The notes below the pieces were generated by a model, which searched no databases, was not told where the DNA came from, and saw only the letters and a program-made list of their open reading frames with translations. Source: Ecdyonurus torrentis (taxonomy: Eukaryota; Arthropoda; Insecta; Ephemeroptera; Heptageniidae). Taken from it: a stretch of DNA of 64,000 nt. Below, piece by piece: positions 39,670 to 54,545 of the stretch; the stretch's first letter is position 1; each line of letters begins with the position of its first letter. The translations under genes and the position numbers were made by a program. The stretch lies in the NCBI GenBank assembly GCA_949318235.1, contig OX439131.1, forward strand, positions 41,248,693-41,312,692, read 5' to 3'.

Positions 39670-42107
39670 ATGAAAAGAATTTGACGACGATTGTGTAATA
39701 TACCAAATAAAAATAAATAAAGAATCATATTTTTTTAATACATCAACATGTACCGTACATAAATGTATTACATACATTCATCATGATGCATCTAAAAATT
39801 ATTTTATAACAAGAGCTACTTTCTTCATGTAATTAATTGCAAGTTGATCTACTGTATATTATTATTGTAATTGTATTTAAAAAATATATAATGCTCTAAA
39901 TAAATATGTATTTCTTTGTTTCACTTTAATTGTAATAATATTTTAATGTAGGTTTATAATCGTGCCATATGTTTTTGTATTGTGTGTACCACCAATAACG
40001 TATTAGGAAAGTAAAATTGTCTGTTTCTTGGATGACAAAAAAATAAATATGTGCGATGGTTACTATGTCTATACTATAAAAAGAGTCAAAGAATTAAATA
40101 ATAATAAAATTTATATGTTTGATGCTGTTTAAGACTGCAGTAATTTGTTTCTTTCTAAATAAGACAATCCATTGTGTTTAATTATCTCGTTTCACTAAAA
40201 CTCATTAAGAAGTTCTTTTCTTCATCATTTCACATCTTCTCCCTTTTCTTTTTTTTTAATCAAATAAACAAGTAACTAAATACTTTCTGTTTAAAAATCT
40301 TATTTAAAACATTTCTTTTAGCTGCCTTTTTTTTGTCTTTTTTTAAACAAAAAAAAGAAGAAAGAAAAATTCTTATTGTTTCACCTTTGTATTTTATATA
40401 TATATAAGAAAAAACACGTCTATACAATCATAATAATTATTTGCACAAAGTTAAAAACAAAATGACGCACATAAAAAAAAATCCTTTGAAATTTCTTAAC
40501 GTATAGAAAAGAAATATTTACAGCTACGATTCTTTATTCTTTATCAATGTTAAAAAGATAATAATAAATATTAAAATGTAGCAAACCTTTTTTAATTATT
40601 TTAGTAAAAAAATCTCTTTGAAGTGTTGTATTTCTTTTATTTTTATGTGCTGTTATGTAATTTATATAAAAAAAATGTATAATATAAAAAAAGCGTTTTT
40701 CTTTTAACAAAAAGGACAAACTTCTCATCTATAAAAGTAATGTAAAACTCGATATCTTGGGTGCATTGGCCTATATCTTAAGCATCATATATATTTTATT
40801 TTTATTATATTTTCCATGTAATATTTTAGCAGAATATTGGAAAAACTTTTCTGACTTGAAGAATTTCTGAAGAACATAACAAAATATAGAAGAACAAGGA
40901 GAAAATCATGAAAAAAAACATATTTTATTTAATTTTTATGATTATTTTTTTATTTTAGGAATAACATGGAGCTTTAATATTGTTTTATGTTTTCCCTCTT
41001 TTTTTTATGGAGTCCGTTAACTATGTAATATTGTATTAGGATTACGTATATATGAGATTTTGATAGCTTATAACTATGTTATTTCATTGGTCAAAAAATG
41101 TTTATAAGGCTGAAAAAGAAAATTTATTAGATATGAATGAATAGCATATTGTATGGTATCATTAAAATCTATAACACATTCCTACAAATATATTTCCTTT
41201 CGTAACTATTTTTTTCCAAATATAATTTAGAGCATAAACTTTTTTTAAATCAATAACGTGTGAGTTTCTTTACAAGTTTTTTTTCCGTGATTAGACTGCA
41301 ATAATCAATTAATTAGCAGTAAAAAAATTATTTTTTGGGGCATTGAAAAATTTTCTAATTCATTTAAATTAGCCTTGAACATAATTGTAGTTAATAATAA
41401 AATTAAAACATAACAAAAAAAACTGTAAAAAATTTAAATAATAATATAAAAAATGCATTATAAGATATAAGATTTTATTTCGTTCCATGTCTTCACAGAG
41501 TAGAACAAGTCAAAACACAACATACATACAACAAAATATAATTAAATATATAGCAAATTATGTCCTATTTAAGATCAATTATTAACTGTTAAATAATCAG
41601 TTACACTGTAAAATATATAGGTATTTCTGTACTGATTTCTTAAATAATAAATATGATTCACATTGTTTAATATTAATACTAGGTAGTAGTACATTATATA
41701 GTTGAATAATACCATATTCTGGGCCTTTTTTTTACTAAACGTTGATTTTCGATTAGTAATTATTAATAGTTAATAATAAAACCACACATTGGCACACATT
41801 AAAAAAAAATAGTTAAAAATACTATATTCTGTAAATGATAGTAATAATATTTATTAACGGCTTTAATTGGGCAAAATCAGGCATCAAACCTCTCAATTTA
41901 ACCCAACTGTTTAACAATACAGTCAGTTACAATGTTTGTTAGTATAGCATTTAATATAACGTAAAAATTAATTTTTAATAATTTTATTGATAAATTTTAA
42001 TTGTGATTAGATAATTTATTTACTAGAATTTTAATATAATTTAAATTTCTTTTCACTAAAATATTGGTGGTAATAGTATTAATTTGTTAAATATAATTTT
42101 GTTACAG

Positions 42108-42235
42108 AACCAATTACGACGATTGTGGGCGGTCCTGATATGTACATTAACAAAGGTTCAACTATCAACTTGACATGTGTTGTGAAACACAGTCCTGAAC
42201 CACCTCCAGCAATTTACTGGACCCATAACTCGCAG
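42108..42235 (+). CDS. dpr: dpr exon: first half of Ig domain 2
   Basis: Follows gttacag and ends before gtaaga at 42236. The first two bases complete a Glu codon begun in the previous exon, then 42 codons follow and the exon ends in phase 0. The protein reads EPITTIVGGPDMYINKGST, then INLTC with the Ig2 B-strand cysteine (residue 164), an NLT glycosylation sequon, and SPEPPPAIYW with the Ig2 core tryptophan. GGPD-Y---GSTINLTC and SPEPP are conserved Dpr Ig2 strings. The exon is short enough to escape a simple open-frame scan and was found from its splice sites and motif. Confidence 0.93.
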
Positions 42236-43745
42236 GTAAGATCCATAGTATTTTATTATATCTAACGTTGTTTTCATACTGCGGCAACGAAGAACATTTT
42301 ACACATATTATGTACCTCAAGAAAATTGCGTATAGATATAGATAATCGTTTGCTTAAACTTAAGTTTTTTTTTCTTTTTTCAAATAGAGAAAAGCTTATC
42401 ACCGTCATGTGTGTAAGGAAAATAGAAAGTGTATATATATAAAGATTTAGTTAAAGTGTTTTCCACTTTATCGTTCTAAAGTTACCTATTTAAAGTAATG
42501 GAATTTGTAACGCAATCTGATACTGATCATATATGACTGTACTAAAAAGTCTAGTCTCTCTCTCTCTCTCTCTCTATTTTAGTTCTCAAAATTGTTATTC
42601 ACATAACCAAAATAAATATATTATAGTATTAACCATATTCTCTTCTACAATATGTATCATTAATTTTTCACCAAAAGACCGTTAATTAATAAAACATATA
42701 TGTATACTGAATACTATAAGCGATTACAGAATTAACTGAACGCAGTTTTTATTTTAACAACGTACTGTAACAATATATATATATATATTATATGAATTTT
42801 ATTTTTATGATGAAAAATATTTGGTAACAACAAATATAAATATAATTAAATTATTTCATTAAAAATGCTTTATTAGCAAACAAGAGAGATTGAATAATAA
42901 AAAATTGAAAAACATTAAAAAAAATGATATTGGAAAGGAAAATTTGATTATAAGCTAAGCTTACTAATCAATATACAATAAATAATTTACATCAATTCAT
43001 CACACGATAAATTTTTGTTATTTAAAATATTTTTTAAATCATTTTTTTATACTTTTTTTTTTAATTAATGTATTCATAATTATATGCGTAAACGACTCGC
43101 ATTGTTATCAGGCATACCATAAAATACACTCAGCCTTATTATTTCATGATTAATATACGCATTATTATATGTATTAAAAAATATATATATTAATATTATA
43201 CTTCACTATTATTAGCACAAGTATAAATTATTAATATATGTTAATTATTACCTTTCAAATGCATGTGACTAATTGTTATGTTTATAGTACGTTTCAGAAT
43301 TTGTGGTCTGTAAAATATGAAAGATTTTATAGTGAAATTATAGACCTTGTTTGAGTGCTATGTAACCATTGTTATTATTATTCAACTATAAATTAAAGAT
43401 TTTATATTGTAAATTATTTATTTTGTAATTTTTAAAGTTGCTGAAAATATTAGAATCTCAAAATAAATAAATTTATACATCAGAAATTTTTAATAAAAAA
43501 AACTAACGCAAATTTCAATATTTCATTAGCATGTTATGTGTTATTTTATTTTTCGTATCAAATATAGGCCAATATAAAATGTTTATATGTATTGGAATTC
43601 TAAACTTAAAGTATCGGTACTAAAAAAATATGTTGCAAAGACATAAATCTGAAGTAGGTTGATAGTATATAGGCTTGTTAAACACATATGTTACCCATCA
43701 TCAACGTATAGCAAGTAGTGCAATATGTCACTTGTGAGAAGAAGT

Positions 43746-43746
<1 letters not shown>

Positions 43747-43827
<81 letters not shown>
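43747..43827. repeat. (GA)n microsatellite, about 80 bp
   Basis: Uninterrupted GA on the + strand. Confidence 0.95.
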
Positions 43828-43831
<4 letters not shown>

Positions 43832-43884
43832 AAGAGATATCATACTTAACTATTCGAATTTATTGGTTATTTTCCTGAAAACTT

Positions 43885-43902
43885 CGAGAGAGAAAGAGAG
43901 AA

Positions 43903-43958
<56 letters not shown>
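43885..43958. repeat. (GA)n microsatellite with AAA interruptions
   Basis: A second GA tract 57 bp after the first, followed by an unidentified GC-richer patch to about 44260. Confidence 0.95.
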
Positions 43959-43962
<4 letters not shown>

Positions 43963-44330
43963 GGGTTTGGGATATGGGAGGTTGAAAATTTTTGCAAACA
44001 TTTGAAGGGTAGTGTCTAGAGGTTTGGCGCGAATGAGCGCCCGGGTAAAATGTTTGGTGCTGAAGTTGGTGGTAGCGTTTCGCCTGGTTGGATCGATGCG
44101 GGCAATATCCGCTCTTGTGTGTCTACCGTACCCGCATGACAGCATCTCTCTCTCTCTCTTCTCTACATATATAAAAAAACAAACCCACTTCAGGTCCCTT
44201 TTTTTTTTAACAGTCCGGAAATTCAACGCAAGCCCGAGTTAAACATGCCACTAATCATGCTATGACTTTACCTATCTACCTCTTCTAACCGAACTTTACA
44301 TTTTCATTCTCTCTAAACTCTTACTTTACG

Positions 44331-44337
<7 letters not shown>

Positions 44338-44366
<29 letters not shown>
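44338..44366. repeat. Poly-T tract
   Basis: About 28 consecutive T residues. Confidence 0.9.
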
Positions 44367-44368
<2 letters not shown>

Positions 44369-45351
44369 ATCATATACGAATACTCATAACTTTTACCACA
44401 TTTATAGAAACCACTTCATATTTCAATTTCTTTAACTTTCATATTTATTTATTTGTTTAAATATATATAATATCTGGGTATAAATTTTTGAAATCTAAAT
44501 TTATATTTTATTAATCTCAATATAAAAGTTTGATGAAAAATAAATGTAATAAATAATAATAAAAATTTTACATATAGAATTTAAATTGAATTTGTTTATG
44601 AACTTGCGTTCCATGCTGCGTAAATTTATTTAAAAGTTTTGAAAAATGGATTATTTTATTTATTTATCTTTTTTTTTATTATTATTATTTGGTAATTTTA
44701 ACTATATAAACAGAATATGATTTTTCTTGAAAATAGTGGTACCATGGTCTTAATTTTCTAACATTATACACGATTTTTTTAACATGTAAGTGTTAAATTA
44801 TTTTGGTTTTAAGAATATAAATTTAAAAAAAAAATTGAAGTGAGGTGTCACTAATATAATTCAATAACTGCACATCTTTGATGGGCAAATGAAACATGTT
44901 GAAATTAATTTTTATTTTTATTACATTTTGTTAGAGTAAAAAAAATGTTAAACTAACAAAATTGTTGAAATAATTGCGTTCAAAATTTAGCATCATTGCA
45001 TTTCTTTCTTGCTCTATAATATGATCTATTTTTCACTGTCAATTGTTCATTAAAATTTTACAGATTATCAATAAATTTCTAAGTATTTGACGTATAAAAA
45101 ACGTGTATAAATTTTAGGTACATTTTAAAATTATTAAATTCCCAGTAATTATATTACACTCGACATTTGTACGATATTTGTCCCACAAAGTTACTGACTT
45201 CTCTTTAGCTAAAGCAAAATACTTGCTTAAGTTTACAACCATGTCTCGGTTGTTCTAATCAAAATGTTAGTTGCAAAGTTTTAATATACTTTGTAACTTA
45301 CTTCGTGTCCAGTACTTTCAATGCTTTAAGATTTACCCCAGATAAAGCATC

Positions 45352-45666
45352 TTAAAGGAATAGAACACATTAAACAAAAAAATGTCTAGTATCCTTACAT
45401 ACCTAAATATCAACGTTAATTTGACCGGAGTCATTGATTTCTAATTTATTTTCCATTTACAAAATGCCAGCTGCATGTTTATGACGTCACAGCTTACTAG
45501 TCCACGCACGCGGAAACAGGCAAGCTGTGACGTCATAAACATGCAGCTGACATTTTGTGAATTTAAAATAAATTAGGAATCAATGACTCCGGCCAAATCA
45601 ACGTTGATATTTAGGTATGTTATGGTACTAGACATGTTTTTTGTTCAAAGTGTTCTATGCCTTTAA
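45352..45666. mobile_element. Foldback MITE with the same TTAAAGGAATAGA ends
   Basis: Almost the whole element is one palindrome. The left half (cctaaatatcaacgttaatttgaccgg...) is mirrored by the right half (ggccaaatcaacgttgatatttagg) around a centre near 45510. The ends, TTAAAGGAATAGAAC and GTTCTATGCCTTTAA, match the ends of the 340 bp family, but most of the interior differs. It contains TGACGTCA twice, once in each arm. Confidence 0.75.
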
Positions 45667-46942
45667 GTATAAGAGCTCAATGTCAGGCTTTCCTTCTATT
45701 CAATCTAAATGAAAACTAATTTGAGAAATGCATTTTGTACTCCATGCAAATTTAGTATTACAAATAGACTACTTAATTAGGTTTTTATTAAATATTTTAA
45801 TTTAAAAAAAACTGGCTTTACAAAGTGAAACCTTAAACTTTATTGACACCTCGATGAACCAAAAATAATGAATTTAAAAAAACAAAACTATATACGCTTA
45901 GAAAAATAATTATTTGGAACTCAAAAATTAAAAATTTGATTTTTAAAATTTATTATTATACGATTTTTTTTTAAATATTTACGAATTAAATTTAAACATT
46001 ACTTTGACCTTTTCAAAGTGATGCAATTTTCCCACTTCACATAAATAAACTGTTTTTAAAGTTGCTCCAGGTAATTCATTGTGAAATGTGGAAAGAGCTC
46101 TATATACGGAGCTATGTTGTAATGTAAATATACAAAAAGTTTTCAAAAATAACATTGTGAAAAACTTTCGGGCAACTCATTTCAAAATTACTCTTTCACC
46201 GTGAAAAATATAGTAAAAACTAAAAACATTGTGTGAGTGTATTACTGGTTCTCTTAAGAAGCTTACGTTACTATAAAACCAGCTGTTAATTAAAATTAAA
46301 TAAAATAGACCTTGTGATTCGTAGATCATGATCACGTGATCCATTATTATTATTTTTGGACCAATAAAAATTCTTAAAACTTCCCATCTGATTTTTTTTT
46401 TTTAGCTACAAGCTAGCTACAAGCTGGTCCTGAGCATGTCTTGACAGATGACAGCACTACAAAACTTTCATTGGTCAAATTAAGTCACGTGATCATAATC
46501 CACCAATCATAAGAGCTATTTTAATTAATTTTAACTTGCCAGCTGATGTTAAACTTTTTTTACATTTTAAGATCATTTTATTATTTGAATAATTTATATA
46601 ATTTTCATGCGTCAATAGACTGTGATTCTAAAATTTTAAATATTTAATATTTCTTTTATAAAATATTATAAAATTTGGCTTTATTGCACTAATATTGGTT
46701 GCTAAAATTCATGTAATATTATGGTCGAAAAAAAAAATACTGTATGCGCCTTAAAGAAAGTTTATTAGTTATTATTATTATCAAAAAAACTACACACACT
46801 CGTATTAAACTTCAGGTTTTTTATTTGATTGGTTTGGTCAATGTTGTGTATTTAAGTTTTAAGTGCAACCACATTGTTGCTAGGTTGATTGCTTGCCACA
46901 AACAGTTTCCAATATAAGCAGCAGTACAAACAAGTCTATCTA

Positions 46943-47042
<100 letters not shown>

Positions 47043-47937
47043 GTATACGTATACGTTAACTCAAAAGAGAGAAGAACTTTTGTGTAACCAATATATAGTT
47101 TGGGGTGTGAAACTCGTTATCCCCAAGTGTACTCATTGATGCTTGTGGTTAAGTAGAAAGAGAGATCCTATAGTTTGCTTGCTTACGGTGACATTTCTAA
47201 ATGACGTCATATAACATGGTCATATTCCGCAGCAATGTTTGTCAAGTAAATATACAATTTTTTTTATATGTAGTTGAGAATTCCTATCGATTTTTTATTA
47301 AAAAAAATATAAATAGAATTTTTGTTATCGTCAATTTGCATTAGAAAATATCCCTTGTTGCTTGTTATTTTGTCCAATGAATGTTTTTCTTCAGTTTTTC
47401 TTAAATGATAACGCATTTAGCCCATAGAGTTTCATAATCTCTTTGATTTAGCCATACAATTTGTAATAATGGAACAGCTATGATTCAAATCGTTTAAAAT
47501 ACAGGTTATTTGGATATTATCAAAATTCACGTATAATTAAGATAATTCATTATATAAATAAAGATTATAGGTGAACGAATTTCCGTAAGTTCTTTATTGC
47601 CTTAAAACACGTAAAAGTGTGTATAGTATCTTTCATTTAAATACTGCATAACAGTAGTATACTCACAGTGCAGTAATTTCAAAAATTAACACTCAAAATT
47701 TGGTCCCTTAATGCTAAACGATTGGAGACTATAGGGACCAGGGATCATCTTTTCCCATGCTGTCTGTGATTGAATAGCACACTGCATCAATATGCTCCGT
47801 TTTTTTTTATTTTTTTTTTTATTTGAAATATTGCGTATAGTACGACTGAATCATAGTTTCAAATAACTTAAAAAAAAAAAAAAAAAAAAAAACACTGTCA
47901 GAAATTGATAACTGAAAGAGTTGACATTATTTTTAGC

Positions 47938-48284
47938 TTAAAGGCATAGACAACATGAAATAATTTGCATTTATATCATATGCTATCACAAAACACTTGA
48001 TGGGACTTACATAAATAACATTAATTGGTCTCAAAACCCAACTATAGCGCCGTAGCAGTGATCAAAAAAACGTTGATTTATGCAACCCGCACAACATTTT
48101 TATACTAGTTTTTGCCTGTTTCTGACGTCATAAACAGAAATATTCAAGCAAATTGCATACTTTACAGTTTTTTTTTACGTTCTCTTGTTGGGTTCCATTT
48201 ACATTCTTGTAAAAATTATCATCAGTTTTGTAGATTCCATTTTGTGTTAAGGAACATGTTTTTTCATGTTTTCTATGCCTTTAA
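47938..48284 (+). mobile_element. TTAA-bounded MITE, copy 5
   Basis: Starts TTAAAGGCATAGACAACATG and ends CATGTTTTCTATGCCTTTAA, the best-preserved pair of inverted ends in the family. Internal landmarks and TGACGTCATAAAC at 48123 are present. Confidence 0.75.
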
Positions 48285-48631
48285 ATGCTTTTACCATTTA
48301 ATAAATATGTATAAAAAAAATCAAGGGTAAAAATACTGCGTAAAATGTTAACAAAACAAAGTGTAAATTTAACACAAGATATTTCGTATATTTTAAATGG
48401 TTATTTATTTCCTTCTTTATGCTATAAATTTGTGTATCGTGCCGACACAATACCAATTGAAAGGGACGTATAGCTAAATCAATATTTTTAATCGAAAATT
48501 GCTTTTGGCTTGTATAAACCATGTAGCTTTTATACTATTTCAAAGAAAGTTTCTAATTTCATTTAACAATTTACATTATATTATTTCTTTTTATATCAAA
48601 ATTTTAATTGATACAAGAAAATAAAAGACTC

Positions 48632-48638
<7 letters not shown>

Positions 48639-48671
<33 letters not shown>
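48639..48671. repeat. (AT)n microsatellite
   Basis: About 33 bp of AT. Confidence 0.9.
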
Positions 48672-48676
<5 letters not shown>

Positions 48677-48906
48677 ACATGTTTAGTAATTTATCTTTAT
48701 CTTTTATTCTACTTTGACAAAAAAAATTCCCTTTTATTTTTCTATACAAAACTATTATATGTTCAGTATTAACATTCGATACTACTTTCCAATAAATAAT
48801 AACTTTTCCTCTTTGACGTTGCTGTGAGTAGTTTCTTTGGCAAATACACATTGTTGTAAAAAACAACATTCAATAAAACTCAACGTGTAATAATAATAAT
48901 AATTCT

Positions 48907-49004
48907 GTTCGTAAGCCCTGTTTTCTGCTACTAAAATGACGATCAACTATGGTTACTTAAATGGAATGCGCATTTTGTGTTGCAAGAAAACAGGGTTTAC
49001 GAAC
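48907..49004. mobile_element. Short MITE, 98 bp, 20 bp inverted ends
   Basis: GTTCGTAAGCCCTGTTTTCT at the left matches the reverse complement of the right end (agaaaacagggtttacgaac) with one mismatch. The interior is unique and non-coding. Confidence 0.6.
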
Positions 49005-50685
49005 AACACTATTGCTTATACTTGCACATTTATTTTTCTATTATTATCATTTTTTTTTTTGTCATTTTAGTTTTTATGAGTAGCTGAACTGATAAAAATG
49101 AATCTAAAGAATTTGCATATTAAATATTTCCTTATTTCTATATCAATATTTTTATTTTATATTGAATTTTATTAAAAACCATAATAGAAGAAGCTTTTCC
49201 ATTGCAATCTTTACTTTACCTTAAGTGCATAATTTAACTTGTCCTTGTATTTATATATATATGTATATGTATTGGTATTTTATATTGTAAATAGAAATAC
49301 AGAAAATAACTATCCTTTCTTTACATTTTCAATTTATTTTTGTAAGTATTTCTTACCTCTCAACCTTTCTATTTTCTTTTACGTGGCAGGTATAGAGTCT
49401 TAGATGTAAGATTTACCTTAGCTTTTTTTTTCTTCTTTCTCTCCTTTACATCACAGAATTCCAATTTGAATTTGCATTCAAATACTGCATGCATTCACAC
49501 TCGTACAAAAAGGATAATAAAATCAAACTTTTTCTTCTATATATATATATATATATATACATAACATACACATAAGATATTGGAATACCGACCTATTTCC
49601 TCTGCGTATTATAAAAAACATGATTGGAAAGAAAAAGAGAGAGATAGAGAAAAAGAGAGAATGATAATAAAAGTTAAAATAAGAATACTGAAGTGCGTAT
49701 AAACCTAAAGAATAATAATAAAAAAAAAAAAAAAAAAAAAAAACATGCTTTCCTGACTTTTATGTCATATTCAAAATGTGCTATATTTTTCATAATATAG
49801 AGTGTCGTCATGTAGATGCCTTTATATGTTTGCATGTATATATTTGGACATAATATTTCCATACGATAACATCACTTTACCCATATGTTTAGCGTATTCT
49901 TTTTGATCACATTAACACCTCTCGCTTCTTTGAAAATTTTTACTTTGTAATTATCCTTACACGTCTCAGTTGTCTAAAACTTCAAATGACATCAAAGAAC
50001 CTCTCTCGCTATACACTACAATAAAAAAACACATCAAAAAATGTAGTCATATCATTATTGCTATTACCTTATAGTTACCTTTATTTTTCAGGTACAAAAA
50101 AAGTATTTATATAATTAGTTTATTATTCATGTTTATAATATATAAAAAGCTCATTGTTTACAGTTACTTAAATTTATAAATTAAATTTTTAAGTTTATTA
50201 ATTGTGTATAAAAATGTTAATAATTTAAGATCCATTATCATAAAATTAATATGTAATATTTAATTCATTTTGATGTTAAAGTTGTGGTATTTTTTCCTTT
50301 TACCTCGTAAAATTATCGTTATTCAAACTATTTTTCTTATCAACTCTTTAACTAATATTTAATATAATAGTACACTATCTTATTTTATTGAAATTAAATT
50401 TGAAGGTACTGATTATTTGATTACATTTGGCAAATTTGATTACACTGGGCAGAATATACTTTTAACATACTAATAAAATTTCATTACTAGAAAAAAAATC
50501 GCAATGCACCACAGTAAAAGAAAAAAAGACTAACATGACCATTTTTTTAAAAGCTTGTGTTTGTGGCAAATGCAAGTGACATTGCAATTTCAATTTGAAC
50601 GATTGAAATGTCGTATGGTGTCATAGTTTTAACATGATAGTTTTTAACGAGTAGCATAGTACGTAAATGTTACATTTTATATTCT

Positions 50686-50691
<6 letters not shown>

Positions 50692-50726
<35 letters not shown>
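50692..50726. repeat. (GA)n microsatellite
   Basis: About 35 bp of GA. Confidence 0.9.
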
Positions 50727-50729
<3 letters not shown>

Positions 50730-51634
50730 AAAATTGACCTAAAATCTCTCGTTAAATCGCGTACTTAAATAAGCTTGTGCGTTAACAGTTTTGTTTTAAG
50801 CTTGTAAACAAATGAAGGGTTTATATAATGTCTCAATTACTGACGTAAATACTGTAATATAAAACCTCAGATTTGAATATTTTATGCTAAACCTTTTTAA
50901 CCATACTGTAACTGGACATTTTTTATTTCAATTTATATCTGTATACTAAAAAAAAAAAAAAAAAAAACGTTAAACAAATAGAGTGTTACTGCGTATTAAA
51001 TAATGACAGAATAATAATTTATTAATGTACATTAAAATTTTAGTGTTTTGTTTAAATTATTTTAATTTAAAATTTACAAATAAATTATACATAATATACT
51101 TTTTACCATGAGCTGCTGAGCTAAATTGAACTTCGTAAAAAAAAGTTTATATTTGGTTTCAAATACAAGAAATCGGTAAATCAATAAAGTATTAAAAAAT
51201 TCTGTCTACGATCAATTTATGTATATAAATAAGATAACTAGAGAAATTTGACAAACAAGTAACAAAAAATTTTGTTTCTTACTATGTCATATATATATTA
51301 AAACATCGTATTGTTATACTGCATTTTGATAAAAAAATCATGCCTTTAAAAAAAGTGTTTCACTAAATTTAGTTTTATGATTTTTGATATAATACTATGA
51401 AATATATTTTGAAGTTTATATTATTATAAACTCGCAGTATAATCTTTTTACATTGTCATTTAATTCTTCACTAAAATTTCCAGACTTGCGGTACAATTTT
51501 ACTTTAATGTGCTTTACAAAATAGACAATCAGACAAATAGGCTATACATTTTTTTTTTATTTAAGCCAGACACTTATTTGCAGACGTGACACAAGTAAGA
51601 TGCTAACGAAGTCTCGTTGTGGCTGATGTTTCAG

Positions 51635-51803
51635 GAAATCAACTATGACTCGCCGCGCGGAGGCGTGAGCGTCATCACGGAGAAGGGTGATATTACCACC
51701 AGCTATTTGCTCATTCAGCGCGCTAAAGCACCAGACTCGGGAAAATACACATGTAGCCCGTCCAATGCCAACCCCAAAACAGTGGTTGTTCATGTCCTGA
51801 ACG
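51635..51803 (+). CDS. dpr: dpr exon: second half of Ig domain 2
   Basis: Follows tttcag and ends before gtaagt at 51804. Starts in phase 0 and ends after one base of a Gly codon. Its 56 residues open with EINYDSPRGGVSVITEKGD, then TTSYLLIQ, and DSGKYTC with the Ig2 F-strand cysteine (residue 223, partner of Cys164), then SPSNANPKTVVVHVLN. NYDSPRGGVSV-TEKGD, SNA-P and VHVLNG are very strongly conserved across insect Dpr proteins (recalled). The exon has high GC content against an AT-rich intron, consistent with strong coding constraint. The opposite-strand open frame is a shadow. Confidence 0.95.
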
Positions 51804-54545
51804 GTAAGTAAAAACTTTTTTAATTTGTTGTAATTTCATACCAGAAAGGATGTCTATTGCTATAGTAATGATTATTTTTCAACGTGCCGTTCATAATGAA
51901 TATTACATAATGCTAAGATACCATTTTCTTACGTACCATTGATATTTCACATTTCATGTGAGATTCAATCTTTTTACTTTACATTAACTAATGTTTTATT
52001 TTTAGTCCCAAAAACATAAGATAAAAAAAGTATTCTGAAATGTTAAAGTATAGTGACTTATATAATTAACACGCTCTCAAAAATTAGACTTACTTATAGA
52101 CACTTTTATATTCAAACTCAGTAATATATTTGAAAAACTCTCATTAATATAACACAAAATAGATGCAGTTTCTCGATTACTACAGTAGCAAACCAAAATT
52201 TTCATTTTCCGTTTCAGATTAAATGTCTTTTCAAAACGTAATCAAAGACCGTAGAATAACAAAAAGTTTTTGGTTTCTTTGATACGAAAAATGAAATTAG
52301 TTTTCATTAATTAACTTTTTTTTCCTTCAGTCAGATAAAGTTTTCTGAAGCTTCTTTGATGTACCTGGAACATTGAGTGTAGAACTTGTGAACACACGTT
52401 TTGAGGGTGTACATGGTTGGTTACAGATTTCTACCAATTTAAGCTCCTGATTTTATAAAAGAAAAAGAAACTATAAGTATATTCATGATGAAATATTTAC
52501 AGAGTATATTGGTAAAAATACAAATTTACTTACAAAACTGAAACACAATTTCAAAATTTAGCAATAGTGTTAAAAGTTATAACAGTTTATTATAAAAGCA
52601 ACTTCAATTAATAAATTTAAAGTGGAAAAGTTATTATAATTGTATGAACAACGAAAAAGTTTTTAAATTGAAAATATATATATATGGGGGATAAATTAAA
52701 AAACATCCCTCAACTTTTAGGTTGTTCACTTTGAATTGAAGTAATTTTCACTTATATTTCAATCTAGCGTTGCTTTAATTTGTAAGTGAGCGACACTCCA
52801 GTGCCAAAAATAAAAGCAACTTTATCAATTATAACTTTTGTGTCTTCAAAATAAAAGTAACTTAGTTTCATACAAAAACATAACATCAACATTTTGACTT
52901 TAAACACTTTCAAAATTAAACTTGTGTGTTTTATTATTACGATAAATTTGTCAAGATTTTTAATTCAATAAACACTTTTGCTTAGTCATAATATAAAAAT
53001 AGTTCTAATAAATTCACAGTAAAAGAATAATACAACATCATTACTGCAATGTTGTGTGTTGTATTATACTTTTAAACACTTTTTTTTCCCAAGAAGATGA
53101 TATTTCCATAATAATTATGTGTTTTATCTGTCTATGTAAGTCATCCGAAAGAGTACGAGAATTTAAAAAAAAAAAAAAATTACGATGCATTTTTCTAAAG
53201 AGTTATTTGAGATTTGATACTGGGAAAGCTTTACCCGAAATTGATATGTATTATTCTTTTCTTAAACAGGAATATATAACACTACTCTGTCATCATAAAA
53301 TTCTCAAATTAATTAATATTCCAAAAGTAAATAATAATTAATATACAAACAAAATATAACTAAATATCAGTATTAGTAAAATTTCTAAATAGAAAATTAA
53401 AGTTCTCATGTATAATAATTATAGTAATAAAAATCAATAAATCACTAAAGTATAAAAATTTCTATATTTGAGGTAGAAGAGAAGTTTATTTTAGTTAATG
53501 CTTAAACATATTTGCTCAAAGATAATAAAGTATTTTATATTAAAACAAACGGAGTTTCTTTTTACTAAGACTATAAAATGAGTTGCTGGAAAGTTGGTAA
53601 CTCTGCACTACATTTGTTATCGTTATCCTACTTAAAGCGACTACGCAAAATGATGCGCTTTTTTATATATATTATATATTTTTCTTCTTATATACTACTT
53701 TTTCTTTACTTTTTTTTTACTGCTTTGCAGAACTTGCTTAAAATACTTAATACTAAACATTGGCAATTTTAAAACCATAAATGTAAATTTTTTTAAACTT
53801 AAAAAATATTTTTCCTGATAAAAAAGGCATATAAATTAAATTGAAATTCTTTTATAGTAGAAAAAAAAAGAGGGTCTTTCTTATAAAATTAAGATAATAG
53901 AATGATTTTTTTTACCCTTGGGCTTACTTAATATTCTTAAAATATATTATAAATTGTATTAAATTATATAATCTTTAAATATTTACTGTTAATCTTAATA
54001 ATAATAAAATTTATACATACTTATTATTGTTATATTTTATAAAATTAATTAAAATTTTGTTGTATAGGCTTATAAATCTAGTGACTCGTAAACATTTATT
54101 TAGCAGAAATGTATATACGTATATACCTACATATATACTGTATACCTGGTCAGGTGCTACTGGTCATGTCTATAAAATTTAATTGCAAAAACACATAGTG
54201 ACCAGAAGTTTATTTTGTAAATTAATTTTATCTTTTATTGATTGTTTATATGTATCTGCATACACGTAAACGTACAAGACCCTAATTTTACATAATATAC
54301 AAAAGGTGCGTGTATTCTCGTTTTCCTATGTTACATAACTTACGAGATTTCAATTTAGGTTATTATATTTTAATGAATTGTTTTAGTGCTGATAGATATA
54401 GAAAATGTATACTTCATTAAATACTAAAGTTAAGGGCATGGAGAACTATATCATGTTTCACATTTTGATACAAATAATTTGGATGAGTTAAATATTATTG
54501 CTTTTTAATACATTTAGTTGATTTATTTTCTTGTTATTTGTTGGT

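Noticed and set aside
46330..46500. Inverted ATCACGTGAT-type motifs considered as MITE ends
   Set aside because: The match is limited to about 12 bp around the palindrome CACGTG, with no extended arms.
51557..51793. 78-residue minus-strand frame
   Set aside because: It is the shadow of the dpr Ig2 exon on the other strand.
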